A DNA stretch of 64,000 nt from Tretioscincus oriximinensis (lineage: Eukaryota; Chordata; Lepidosauria; Squamata; Gymnophthalmidae): positions 1,826,242 to 1,890,241 of the forward strand of contig JAJVDF010000205.1 of NCBI GenBank assembly GCA_022410635.1. Reading direction: 5' to 3'. A program made the position numbers and the translations under genes. The first letter of the stretch is position 1. Each line of letters begins with the position of its first letter. The notes below the pieces were generated by a model, which worked only from the letters and a program-made list of their open reading frames with translations, made no database searches and was not told the origin of the DNA. This document shows, in pieces, positions 11,488-21,529 of this stretch.

Positions 11488-11700
11488 AAAGTCCAGCAAA
11501 GGAGCTAGCAGCACTTTGAGACTAACTTGAGAAAAGTGGTTGGCATAAGCTTTCGTAGACAGGTCTACTTCTTCAGATGCTGAGGGACTAATGTCAGGGT
11601 CAGGTATTTATAGGGAAATGTGTATGGGAGAAGACAAAGCATATGCAACTGTAGGGAGGTGTTGAATTGCAGGTGAATAGCAGGACTTTGCTATTCTTTC
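11488..11700 (-). mobile_element. Penelope-like element 3' UTR and terminal repeat, inverted copy
   Basis: The minus strand carries the hammerhead-like core: CTGAAGAA, a GTAGAC/GTCTAC hairpin, GAAA and GCTTATGC (11543-11576). Upstream of it on that strand is 3' UTR sequence that also occurs in plus orientation at 12060-12316. The fragment with the endonuclease remnant is thus flanked by inverted copies of its own 3' end, an arrangement known for Penelope-like insertions. Confidence 0.8.
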
Positions 11701-11756
11701 TGCTAGACTAACACGGCTATTTCTCTGAAATTGATCACAATATTAGAGGGACATTT

Positions 11757-12057
11757 ATGCCAACAATGCCCCTCAACACTCTACATTGGGCAAGTAGGAC
11801 AATCCCTATGCCAGAGAATAAATGGACACATAGGATATTCGAAATGGCAACACACAGAAACCAGTTGCTGAACATTTCAACCTTCCAGAACATTCTATCT
11901 CAGACCTCAGGACTGCAGTCCTTGAACAAAGAAACTACAAAGGAAGATTTGAAAGAGAAGCAGCAGAACTTAAATACATTCATAAGTTCCAGGCCATCAA
12001 CAAAGCACCTAACAGAGATAATGATTTCCTGGCTAATTATACATTTTTATGAAACCT
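11757..12057 (+). pseudogene. GIY-YIG endonuclease remnant of a Penelope-like element
   Basis: Penelope-like retroelements encode a reverse transcriptase followed by a GIY-YIG endonuclease. Here one frame gives CPSTLYIGQVGQSLCQRING (11767 onward), with the Y-IG core and the following Arg. After a single frame change near 11845, the next frame gives PVAEHFNLPEHSISDLRTAV, then REAAELKYIHKF and a stop at about 12057. The reverse transcriptase is absent, so this is a 5'-truncated, frameshifted copy. The 3' UTR and a hammerhead-like motif follow directly. Confidence 0.85.
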
Positions 12058-12059
12058 GA

Positions 12060-12316
12060 TAAGTATTTGATTGATTCATTACCAGACATTGCCTCTTGTT
12101 GCCCCAGGGACTTTTTCACATGAGAGGATTAGTTTCTGCCATTTACCTGTCTTTCTAACCTGCAGTTCATACCCCATCACATTTGCAAATGCTTTGTCAT
12201 CTCCCATACCCAGTTTTCTATACATACCTGATCCTGACATTAATCCCTCAGCATCTGAAGAAGTAGATGTGTCAGCAAAAGCTTACGCCACCCACTTTTC
12301 TCCTGTTAGACTCTAA
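12060..12316 (+). mobile_element. Penelope-like 3' UTR with hammerhead-like core
   Basis: Downstream of the GIY-YIG stop, this carries CTGATCCTGACATTAATCCC, then the CTGAAGA box (12255-12261), a decayed GTAGAT/GTCAGC hairpin, AAAAGC and TTACGCCACCCACTTTTCTC. It matches the other terminal-repeat copies in the window and fixes their identity as Penelope 3' ends. Confidence 0.85.
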
Positions 12317-12319
12317 AAA

Positions 12320-13230
12320 AAAACCTTCAACTTTCACAAAGGAAATTTTCCCAAAATGTGGAAAATGGTAAAAAGAAAATTAAAAGGGAAAGTGAGAAAA
12401 GTCCAGTCCCTTCAAAAAGCGTGGAAATTGTTTGCAAATACAATATTGGAAGCTCAAATAAAATACATTCCCAATAAAAGAAAGGGTTCTGCCAAGTTCA
12501 AGAAATAAAGGCCACTGCCTTTGAGTTATTTCAGTTTTCCTTTCAATGTACAGTTTTACATATACAATGTATGTATATGGTTTTTGAATGGCTGGATGCA
12601 GTTCTCATACTGATATCTGCTTTTCAAAACAACGGGGAAAAATAGATGTTGCCATTTAGGTTCTTAATAAGTTAACAAAAATAACAAACAGAAGCAATTG
12701 TTAAATAGGGTTTGTATTTTAGGTTTGGCATGCTGAATAAAACTAGCACTAGAAAATTTTATTTTACTGCTCCCATGGCATCACCTCCAAACTGAAAATC
12801 TTTCAAAATATCAAGAAAGCAGTTGCTTTCAGCATTGCAAAAATTAATTGTTTACATTAGAGTAAAATCAAAACACTGATGTCTTTAATTTGGTTAGTGA
12901 GCATGATGTTTCATTATTACCACACTCTGAATGTCTTTAATCCATATCATGGGAAGGGATACTGTGATTTCTTTTACTGAGAACTTGGAATAATGTTGTC
13001 AGGCACTAAGTTCCAAAATTGATGAGACTGTTTTAAATAACAAGGCAAGATTCAGTTTTGATAATGCAAAACAAAGAACTTACAATTTATTCACACCAGG
13101 TTTGCAATGGCACTGGTTTATGTTGCTTTAAAGGAAGAAGAAACAAGAAAAATATAGATTCTCTCTCTAGTAGATACACAACATATTCCTTACTTATCAT
13201 GGCCCCAGCTACAGGTCTTCATGTTCTGAA
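12320..13230. other. No gene seen
   Basis: AT-rich sequence without recognisable genes or repeats. Confidence 0.4.
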
Positions 13231-13231
13231 T

Positions 13232-13545
13232 GTCTGCTTAGAAGAAGAACTGGATTCTTATACCCAGCTTTTCTCACCTTTCAAAGAGACTCAAAGCAGT
13301 TTACAAAGGTACTTTGCCCGAAGGCTTACATTCTATCTTCGCCACCAGGCTGTGGTGGTTCCCATGTATCTACTTGCAGTCAGTTGCAATTTTTTGCAAT
13401 TCTTGCTTTTGAGTAGCTGGGTTANCTAGAGCTACAGGCTAGTGCAAGGTGTTCACCCCTCCCCACTTCTGACACAGGCCTTCGAATTCCAATCTCCCAG
13501 ATGGGAGACCATTTCCTAAGTGACTGAGCCATTCATGCCATTCGG
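13232..13545 (-). mobile_element. tRNA-derived SINE S1
   Basis: Reversed, this begins with a tRNA-like head (GGCTCAGTCACTTAGGAAAT, then CCCATCTGGGAGATTGGAAT). The body contains GGGGAGGGGTGAACACC, a GCAAAAAATTGCAA segment and ATGGGAACCACCACAGCC. It ends in GTAAACTGCTTTGAGTCTCT, TGAGAAAAGCTGGGTATAAG and a (TTC)n tail. Matching copies are at 16857, 40560, 43441 and 53792. Confidence 0.8.
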
Positions 13546-13719
13546 TTGAAGTTGCTAGAAGGAATGAATGTTCAGAGATGTTGGCACCAAAAGTAACAAA
13601 GTAAGGGGCAGTCCCAAGCCTTTAGACCAAGCAGGAAATAAATGTCTTAAAGGGGCATAGTCCTTATTCTGCAGAAAAAATGGCTCTCCCTTCCCTACTT
13701 TCAGACATTGTTGCTTTTA

Positions 13720-13795
13720 ATATGTTTATTCTTTTTTTAATTGTTAACCTTACTTATCCTTTGGGTGTCGGGTGGTATAGAAATGCAAATAAATG
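13720..13795 (+). mobile_element. Short LINE/SINE 3' tail
   Basis: CTTTGGGTGTCGGGTGGTAT followed by AGAAATGCAAATAAATG resembles the L2/L3-type tail (CTTTGGGTATAGGGCGGG, then AAATAAAT) seen at 58310 and 17972. It is a decayed fragment. Confidence 0.5.
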
Positions 13796-14494
13796 AAGTG
13801 CTACAAGAACCCTTTGCTTGATTTTCTGAACACAGCTGTTTCTCTGAAATTTACCACAATGTTAATCTAACCAAAATATTTATTTTTGCAGTTTTAAAAT
13901 TAAAAAGTAAATTATCGGAACATGCTGGGATTTTCTGACATTGTTTAAGAACAAACAAAATCTTGCATATGTTCCATTCCCCTAGCCTCATTTGTTCAAA
14001 GGCTGCTGGACCATATACAGAGGCCAAATGCTTTCTATCTCAAAGGAATCCCTTCCAGTGTCTATTGCAAAGAAGTTTATCTCCCCTTGTGGAAACCATC
14101 TCCTTTCTGGAATGTGTGTTAAAACACTTCTTTATGTATGCCCCTGGAACCTTCCTATGCACAAGATCTCTTTAAGGTTCTTTGGATCAAAAAGAGAATA
14201 AATCTTGGCATGCATGTTATTTAATGTTGTTACTCAATATTGAAACCAAACTCACAGACCTCTTGGATCTGCTTCCTTCTTTCCTTTTTGAAGATAGGAG
14301 TAATATTTGACCTTCTTCCGTCTTCTGGAACTTCTCCTGTTTTAAAGAATTTTCAAGAATCATAACAAGTAGTCCATCTATTTATTTCTAATTCCTTTAG
14401 TACTCTGTGATGTAATTCATATGGACCAGGGGAATTCATTTATGTTAGTTAAAAGTTCCCTTGCACTCTCTCTGTAAAGAACTTCGTTTTTTCT

Positions 14495-14690
14495 GCAAAG
14501 GAGCTAGCAGCACTTTGAGACTAACTTGAGAAAAGTGGGTGGCATAAGCTTTCGTAGACACGTCTACTTCTTCAGATGCTAGACATGTCTACGAAAGCTT
14601 ATGCCACCCACTTTTCTCAAGTTAGTCTCAAAGTGCTGCTAGCTCCTTTGCTGGACTTTCTACTAGACTAACACAGCTATTTCTCTGAAA
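14495..14690. mobile_element. Head-to-head Penelope-like terminal repeats (71-bp inverted repeat)
   Basis: The left arm (14495-14565) and right arm (14581-14651) are reverse complements at 70 of 71 positions around a 15-bp spacer. The minus-strand arm with the spacer holds the full hammerhead-like core: CTGAAGA (14569-14575), one extra A, GTAGACGTGTCTAC (14554-14567), GAAA (14550-14553) and GCTTATGC (14542-14549). The right arm continues to the family's end, TTTCTCTGAAATT, near 14690. Arm identity is high, so this insertion is fairly young. Confidence 0.88.
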
Positions 14691-15249
14691 TTCATTTTTT
14701 CTTACACTTTCAATACCACAAGAAAAGTCAGTTGATGCTACATTTCTTTTCTGAGGGGAAAAAAGATAGAAAATAAGAGTTCAGAAGTTCAGTCTTCTCC
14801 ATATCACTTTTGTCCAAGTCACCATTCTTACCATTCACCATCCTATAGCATCTTTGACTTTGTTTTTGCTTTTGTCATTGTCTTGGTGTTGCACAAATCC
14901 AAACAAGCAAATCAATCACATCCTTCTGGAATTCACAGTAAAACAAGGCTGGCAAGCATAAAGCCCTCGATGATTCTTTCTGCTTTAATTCTGGATTAGT
15001 GGGTCCAGAATAGCAGCTAGATTCGCACTGTTGTACCAAAAGTGCTAATCTGGATTAGCCCACACAATGACTTCGTTGTTTGGACAAGCTTTAGGGCAAC
15101 ATCCCAATGCCTTCAAAGCTGGGAACAAAAGTTCCTACTATCAGGACTTTGGGGAAATGTATTTCAGCAGCATTAACGGAATACCCCAGCCATGCCACGC
15201 AGATTAGACTTTGAACATGGGAAGTGTACATTCTACCCATCTCCTGATT

Positions 15250-15730
15250 TATGGATTATAGCCATCACCATTGTGCTGGTTCACTAATAAATCAGATTTT
15301 AAAAGTGTACCAGTGATCCAGATTGCCTGGGTGTTAGTGCAGGCAAAACAGATCTGTGGAAATGATAGCTACATTGATGCAAATTTATATGCAGCTTCGG
15401 GTGACCTAGAAGAGAATCACATTCCAATTCAGATTATTACCGAAAGAAGCATTGACTCAAGCGTACTTCTTGCGGTCTCCTTCCTTGTCATTTTATCTCA
15501 GAAATCAGGGATATATTCATTCCAGGACCTATACCACAAATCCCCACAATATGGAGCTGGGTTGTGCAATGCTGCATAATTAACTGAAAGAGTAAGAACA
15601 AATGCTTCAAATGTCATATTTTCAGTAGCTGTCCTGACCTGTCCTTCGTTTAATGTGTCCCTCTGTAGTTCCTGCCTTATTTCCTGCATCCAAATTATAA
15701 TTGACATTTTCTAGGGAAAAAGACACATCT
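15250..15730. other. Repeat-free block, candidate conserved non-coding element
   Basis: No repeat family detected elsewhere in the window covers this stretch. It is balanced in composition, with a POU octamer ATGCAAAT (15377-15384) and a homeobox-type core in GCATAATTAAC (15574-15584). It has no domain-like coding frame. Regulatory function is inference only. Confidence 0.25.
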
Positions 15731-16204
15731 GTTGCAAATGGCTTAGCAGAATCTGGCAAGCGTCTTTCTTCAGCATTCCATCACCTACTAATAAGGGATG
15801 CTGTCATTCTGTTATTACATTTGTGAAACAGACTCTTAACATATGTCTGTCAAAACTAAATTATTTAGTAGATTGAAAAGGCATAACACGCCTCTCTTTG
15901 CTCCCCTGTGCCTTTTCACAAGTGAGTGATGTTCACCCAATAATTTGCAAGTCTAGTCTTTAACTGCAGTTAAGAAAGTTGAACCCATGTTGACGTGTTT
16001 TATACAGTTTCATTTTCCATATTTCCTATAGAATGCGAGGACTGGTGAGTGTTTTTAAAAGATTTCAAAACCTTTACAGTTCAAATGACAAAAGAAACTG
16101 GATAATCGATGTTTTGAAGTCAGGACTGGGTATTCCCTAAGGACTTGTATCTCAAGATAGTTCTTTGAAACCATTACCTTACATATACTGTTCACACAAT
16201 GGGA

Positions 16205-16305
16205 AGTCATCCCCAACATGCAGCTGAAGAAGTAGATTTGTCTATGAAAACTCTTGACATATACCTTTCTTTAATAGTCTCCAAAGTGCTAAAAGACCCC
16301 CTTGT
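16205..16305 (+). mobile_element. Penelope-like terminal repeat, decayed
   Basis: GCTGAAGAAGTAGATTTGTC, TATGAAAACTC and, further on, AGTCTCCAAAGTGCT follow the order of the terminal repeat at 14495-14690. The core is mutated, and a SINE fragment follows immediately. Confidence 0.65.
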
Positions 16306-16475
16306 CTCATGCCAGTCTCCCAGTTCGATTCTGCACTCCTCCATGAAGCCAGCTGGATGGCTTTGGGCTGGTCACAGTTGTTTACAGCTTTCTCAGCCCC
16401 ACCTATTTCACAAGGTGTCTACGGTAAAGAGAAAGACAGAAGGGAACACCTTATACACAATTTCAACTGAAGTGG
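16306..16475 (+). mobile_element. tRNA-derived SINE S2, 5' truncated
   Basis: B-box-like GTTCGATTCTGCACTCCTCC is followed by the core GAAGCCAGCTGGATGGCTTT, then GGCTGGTCACAG and CTTTCTCAGCCCCACCTA. This is the same order as at 48883 and 57514. Confidence 0.75.
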
Positions 16476-16552
16476 ATGCAACATCACCTTCAGTCCACCC
16501 CACAGAGTCACATGTATACAATGATCCAACTAGCCACCGCACGTTGTGCGAT

Positions 16553-16856
16553 TCAGAAGAAGAAAGAAGAAAGAAGAAAGAAGAAAGAAGAAAGAAGAAA
16601 NNNNNNNNNNNNNNNNNNNNNNNNNNNNNNNNAAAAAAGAAAAAAGAAAAAAGAAAAAAGAAAAAAGAAAGAAGAAAGAAGAAAAAAGAAAAAAGAAAAA
16701 AGAAAAAAGAAAAAAGAAAAAAGAAAAAAGAAAGAAGAAAGAAGAAAGAAGAAAGAAGAAAGAAGAAAGAAGAAAGAAGAAAGAAGAAAGAAGAAAGAAG
16801 AAAAGGACGAGGAAGAAGAGGAAGAAGAGGAAGAGGAAGAGGAAGAAGAGGAAGAA
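16553..16856. repeat. (GAA)n / (AAAAAG)n array with a 32-bp N gap
   Basis: Purine-only sequence shifts from GAAA/GAA units to AAAAAG units and back, with N at 16601-16632. It is the expanded (TTC)n tail of the adjoining minus-strand SINE S1. The long lysine-, glutamate- or phenylalanine-rich frames across it are artefacts of the repeat. Confidence 0.92.
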
Positions 16857-17145
16857 CTGGGTTCTTATAGCCTGCTTTTCTCACCTTACAAAGGGACTCA
16901 AAGCGACTTACAAGGGTATTTTGCCCGAAGGCTCACATTCTCTTTTCCCCNCCAGACTGTGGTGGTTCCCATGTATCTATTTGTGGTCAGTTGCAATTTC
17001 TTGCACTTCTTGCTTTCGAATAGCTGGGTTGGCTAGAGCTACAGGATAGTGGAAGGTGCTCACCCCTCCCCACTTCCAACACAGGGCTTCAAAACCTCAT
17101 CTCCCAGATGAGAGATGGTTTCCTAAGTGACTGAGCTCTTGGCTC
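16857..17145 (-). mobile_element. tRNA-derived SINE S1
   Basis: It is the same element as 13232-13545. Reversed, it has a tRNA-like head ending at the AGCTCAGTCACTTAGGAAAC side, then GGGAGGGGTGAGCACC, GCAAGAAATTGCAACTGACC, ATGGGAACCACCACAG, AAGTCGCTTTGAGTCCCTTT and a hugely expanded TTC tail. Confidence 0.82.
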
Positions 17146-17814
17146 AAGAGAATGCTGAAGATTGTAATCAGACATTACTAAGGAATGTGTTGCAACAGCT
17201 GAAGCCTTAAGGTAATGTGGGGGTGAATGGTGACTATGTTTATAAATAAGTAGCAAGGCAAACCCTGTCATGGGGATGTGCCTTAAGTCACTTTGGGTCC
17301 GTTCAGATTGAGAAAAGTAAGTTCTAAAAACCAACTCTTCTTCCTTCATATCACTAAATTAATGATATGGAAACTAATGCCTGGAAGACAACTGCCGTTT
17401 CTGATTCTTCCTTTCAGAAACTTTTGAGAAAAAAATAATCTAAATATTTGAGTATCCCTTTGCTTTTGTTTTGTAAATTTGTCTATTCAGTCAACAATTT
17501 TAGTAAAGCAAAGATTTTCCCTGATTTAATTGTACCTTCATATGACTTCTTTTAAAATAGTATGTGGGGTGTGGGTTTTGGATTCCCTCAACCATCCATT
17601 TCTGATCGTTTCTGTTTACTACTAATACAGATTAGAGTAGTTAAAAATGGCTTCAGAGTGTGTGTTACCAAGGCCAAAAATGAAATGTAAGTTTCAAAAC
17701 TGTTCTGTATGCTTGCTATGAAAATAAAGAAGAGAGATTAAAATAAAACACCAACTGAGCCAGCTGCTTATATAGCTAGTGGCCACATGGTAAGCTAAAG
17801 GTGGTGTTAGCTAG
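17146..17814. other. No gene seen
   Basis: AT-rich sequence with short frames only and no recognisable repeats. Confidence 0.4.
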
Positions 17815-18293
17815 CAGCCTGGCTAGCTTTAAGACAGGATTAGACAGGTTCGTGAAAGCTAAGGGTATAAATAGTTACTAGGGTGGATCTCTTGATACTG
17901 CCTTTGAGATGGAGCAACAGGCAGTATTTCTGAAGTACCATTTGCAGGGAGTAGAGATGAGGGTTTTGTGTATTATTATTTATTTATTTGCACTTATATC
18001 CCACCCTATACCCGAAGGTCTCAGGGCGACCACAACAAACACCTGTGAAAAAGGTGGGTCTGACAGAGTTCTAAAGAACTGTGAGTGCCCCAAGGTCACC
18101 CAGCTGGCTTTCGTGGAGGATGGGGGAATCAAATCGGGAGATTACCAGCTGCGAGTCCAACACTCTAACCACTACACCAAACTTGCCTTCTTCTACTTGA
18201 GAATGGCCAGGTGCAATTGATGGGCCACTGTGTGAGACAAAATACTGGACTAGATGGGCTCTGACCCCATTCAGCAGGGCTCCTCTTACATTC
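17815..18293 (+). mobile_element. CR1 LINE 3' end (family A variant), split by a SINE
   Basis: The CR1 tail starts with the end of ORF2 (AGCTTTAAGACAGGATTAGA) and the ATGGAGCAACAGGCAGTATT block. It is interrupted at about 17972 and resumes at 18181 with TTGCCTTCTTCTACTTGAGA, CAGGTGCAATTGATGGGCCA and CCATTCAGCAGGGCTCCTCT. The uninterrupted copy at 6672 confirms that the 18 kb pieces belong together. Confidence 0.82.
17972..18180 (-). mobile_element. tRNA-derived SINE S2 with LINE-like 3' tail, nested in CR1
   Basis: Reversed, this is a complete SINE. The head is TTGGTGTAGTGGTTAGAGTG (A box), then B-box-like GATTTGATTCCC. The core is AGCCAGCTGGGTGACCTTGG. The tail is CGCCCTGAGACCTTCGGGTA, then TAGGGTGGGATATAAG and AAATAAATAAAT. 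The tail matches the 3' end of the L2/L3-type LINE (58310-58400 reversed), implying that LINE mobilised it. Confidence 0.85.
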
Positions 18294-18299
18294 ACCACT

Positions 18300-20020
18300 G
18301 GCAGGGATGGCAGATGAGTGACCAGGAGTGAAGCAGCAGCCAAGAAGAAAGATGATGCTCAATCCCACACTCCAGGAGTAGGGGCAAGAAGGCGTATGTT
18401 CTGGTGGTGGCCATGCTCTCTTACTCATGCTCCAGGTCTTGGAAGGAAAAGAGGGAGGATGGAAAGGGGTGGAGGCAAGGGGTGGATGGATGAAAGGAGA
18501 AAGGGATGGAGCGAGTGGGTGAAGAGATGGGTGGGGACAAGGGGTGAAGGGAATAAGTGGTCAAACCTAAGCCAGCATCTGCGTACTTTTCAACTAGGAG
18601 GGCCAATAAAACCAAAAGCTATTACTAACTTGACAGTTGCCAGGAGCCTGTTCTGTGAGGCACGTTCTGCACTTCACTATTATCGGATGCAGCCACATTT
18701 TACCACATTACCTCAGCTTTTTCATGACAATTAAGTTTGAACATTTTAAAGCCCCATAAAATACAGAAAGTGCTGATTCCTTCCCAGAACTGCCCTCTCT
18801 ATTTTTTTCATGTTAGTTTTTGTATGTTTGACAATGTTTATAGCAGAACAATTCAAGTGCTAATTGCATTACATTTTGTGAAGATGCCTGAAGAAGAACT
18901 GTTAGAATAATTTTTCTAAAAATAAAGGCAACAAAAGAGGTGTTAAATATTCTTCCGTGTGTTATTATAATCCATTATACTTACTTTACCCATGTTGAAA
19001 TTGCGTGCAGGTAAGCAAATGCCTTTTAATTGTTTTTTCAAGTACTCCAGTATTAAATTATAAGATTGTCAGAATTTTTTAAAAAAAGTATTCCTGACTC
19101 AGCTGTACTGTTTTTCTCATTGAAAAACATCCAAATGTTTTCTAAATTTTCAAAGTGACCCATTTGGACATTTGAAAATGACTTGATCAGGACCACCTTT
19201 CTGATTTTTTAATATTATAGTTACTNTCAATCCCTGATTACTTGATGTGGTGCTTCTAAGATCTTCAGTCAAAGGATGTGATCAAAGAGGTGCTCCCTGG
19301 ATGAATTTGAGTCTGTGTGGGTGGNCATTTTCTTCCTCAATCTGCATTATACCACTTCAAGGCCTCAGAATGGATGGCTCTTCCTTATTTGGGGAAAATA
19401 ATACTGAGGTCAACTCTTTCTTTCTTTAATTGNATTGGGTGGCAAGATACATAGGCACAGTATTTGAAATGGATTCTATGGACAAGTAACCAATGAAAGT
19501 CACAGAAAACTGGGCAGATAAGTGGCTAATCATTGGATTGCTTCAAAATTGCCAGATTCTGAAGCAATCAACAGTGAAGTGAGGAAAGCGAGATAGGCTT
19601 AGTCTTTTAACAGTTTGATTGCAATTTTTATGCTTCTATGGAAAGGATGCTTTTTCTTAAAGGGGCAACCATAAAAACCCTGTCTAATTGCACCAAAAGA
19701 AACTTATTCAAACAACCTTATTTTTGTGCCCCCCCAATCCTTAATGCTCACCTTAATGTTTACCAAATAAGTCAAATGTAGGCACATTGTTGTGGATATA
19801 NAATGCTATTCTCAGATAAGGGTGCAATTGATTTTGTTATTATAAAGTGCTAATTAAGATGCCCATATAAAGTATGTTTTAAGTTCATGTTGTCAGTTAG
19901 TTTACTGATTTACTATTGCGCCTCTTAATTATTATGTTGTGCTTTATTCTGTTTTAATGAATTGCATTTCATCCTATTTTATCTTGCAAAGTATTTTCTA
20001 TAAATATTTACAATTTTACA
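18300..20020. other. No gene seen
   Basis: G-rich purine sequence (18320-18560) gives way to AT-rich DNA. I see no coding exon, RNA gene or recognised repeat. Confidence 0.4.
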
Positions 20021-20024
20021 TTTA

Positions 20025-20950
20025 TTTATTAAGAGTCTATATCCTAACCTTCATTTGAAGGTCCTAGGGCAGGTCAGAACCAATAGAAAGTTCAGAAAAA
20101 GGCAACAAAAATGATCAAGGGTCTAGAGAAAAAACTCATGGGCAGAAAAGTGAGAACAGACAAAGGGAAGTATTTTTTCACCCACAGGGTCATCGGTCTG
20201 TGGAATTCACTTCCTGAAGAGGTGGCGGTAGCTAACAGCTTCGATAGCTTCAAGACAGGACTAAACAGGTTTATGGACAACAAGAGTATAAATGGGTACT
20301 AGGATAAATGTCTGGATGCTGTCTCCGTGATGGAGCAACAGGTAGTGCTCCTGAAAAGCCATTTGCAGGGAGTCATGAACAGGTGCATATTTTACTTTCC
20401 TCTGTTCAGACTGGCCAAGTGCATCTGGTAGGCCTCTGTGTGAAACAGAATGCTGGACTAGATGGGCTCTGGTCCAATCCAGTATGGCTCTTCTTATGTT
20501 CTTAAGGTCTCAGGGTGGCCAACAATAAAATAACAATACAAAATTGATGAATTAAGAACAGTATAAAATGGTATCTAAAAGTGAGAAGAAAAATGACATT
20601 TCTTCAGGTAACAGCTAGGTAAAATAATACAACAACCACTGAAAAGACTCTGCCCAGGGTTCCCACTCCATTTGCAGATCTTAAGGCATGGGCAGGTTGA
20701 TATGGGAGAAGGTGTCCCTTTAGATATTTGGGGACCAAGTTATTTAGGACCCTAGAGGTTAAAGGTAACACCTTGAATTGAGCTCTAGTTAGAAGCTGCC
20801 ACTGCTTTGCAAATAGGTGGCAGCTGTATGTACCTGTTAGTAGCTCAACACCAAGTGGCTGGCCCACTTTTGGGACTCTGAGAATGTCCTCACCCTGGTC
20901 AACCTGCAATCCCATGACCAAATGACTTCTATATCTTGGCATCAAATGTA
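20025..20950 (-). mobile_element. L2/L3-type LINE 3' end, split by CR1
   Basis: The right part (20507-20950), reversed, encodes the ORF2 C-terminus also seen at 35380-35520, including FKVLPLTSRVLNNLVPKYLK and a LRSANGVGTLGR-like end. The 3' tail (AAGGTCCTAGGGC at 20060, AAGGTCTCAGGGTGG at 20505) appears on both sides of a CR1 insertion. The copy is heavily decayed. Confidence 0.75.
20089..20506 (+). mobile_element. CR1 LINE 3' end (family A)
   Basis: The frame starts with QKKATKMIKGLE (ATGATCAAGGGTCTAGAG), skips to a GRKVRTDKGKYFFTHRVIGL block and LWNSLPEEVAVANSFDSFKT, and ends in a stop after INGY. The 3' UTR (GATGGAGCAACAGGTAGTGC, GCATCTGGTAGGCCTCTGTG) runs to ATGGCTCTTCTTATGTTCTT. It is internally deleted and 5' truncated. 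Confidence 0.88.
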
Positions 20951-21173
20951 AGTTGAGGTGTGTTGGTTATTGATTAGATGGCCATCATTGTAACCTTCAG
21001 ACACATACACANCAATTCTGACTTGGAATATTTGGATTTGAGGTGTGCAAACTTTGACACTCATGCAGATATCTCATTTGCTGCAGAGAGAAATCCAAAT
21101 GAGAGATACATTGATTGTTTTCAAGTTTCAAGTTTTCAGGTTTTGTAATTTATTTGAGGACAGCCTAAAAAAC

Positions 21174-21520
21174 AATCATAGAATAGTGTTGCAGAATCCT
21201 AGAGTTAGAAGAGACTGCCAGGTCTGCTGGGTCCAATCCCCTACTCAATGCAGGACTCACTAACCCATCCCAGACAGATGGCTATCCAGTCTGTTTGAAA
21301 ATTTCCAGTGAATGAGAACTCACCACCTTCTACAGCAACCTGTTCTACTGGTTTATCACTCTTACTGTCAAAATGTTTTTTCTGACATCTAATCTAAATC
21401 TACTTCCATGCAGTTTCATCCTGTTGTGTCTAGTCCTTTAATGTGCCAACAAGAATAAAGTTGATCCCTCTGCTCTGTGACAGACCTTCAGATATTTGTA
21501 GACAGCTATCAAGTCTACAA
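21174..21520 (-). mobile_element. CR1 LINE 3' end (family B)
   Basis: It starts with the reversed octamer tail (ATCATAGAAT), then GTTAGAAGAGACTGCCAGGT, the GGTCCAATCCCCTACTC block and reversed ORF2 coding sequence as at 9385-9742. It is more mutated than that copy. Confidence 0.85.
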
Positions 21521-21529
21521 AGCAATAAA

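Noticed and set aside
16199..17049. Long Lys/Glu- or Phe/Leu-rich open frames on both strands
   Set aside because: They are translations of the GAA/AAAAAG array and the adjoining SINE, and run through Ns.
18318..18734. 138-residue frame rich in Arg, Gly and Lys
   Set aside because: It spans a G/A-rich low-complexity stretch and has no recognisable domain or splice context.
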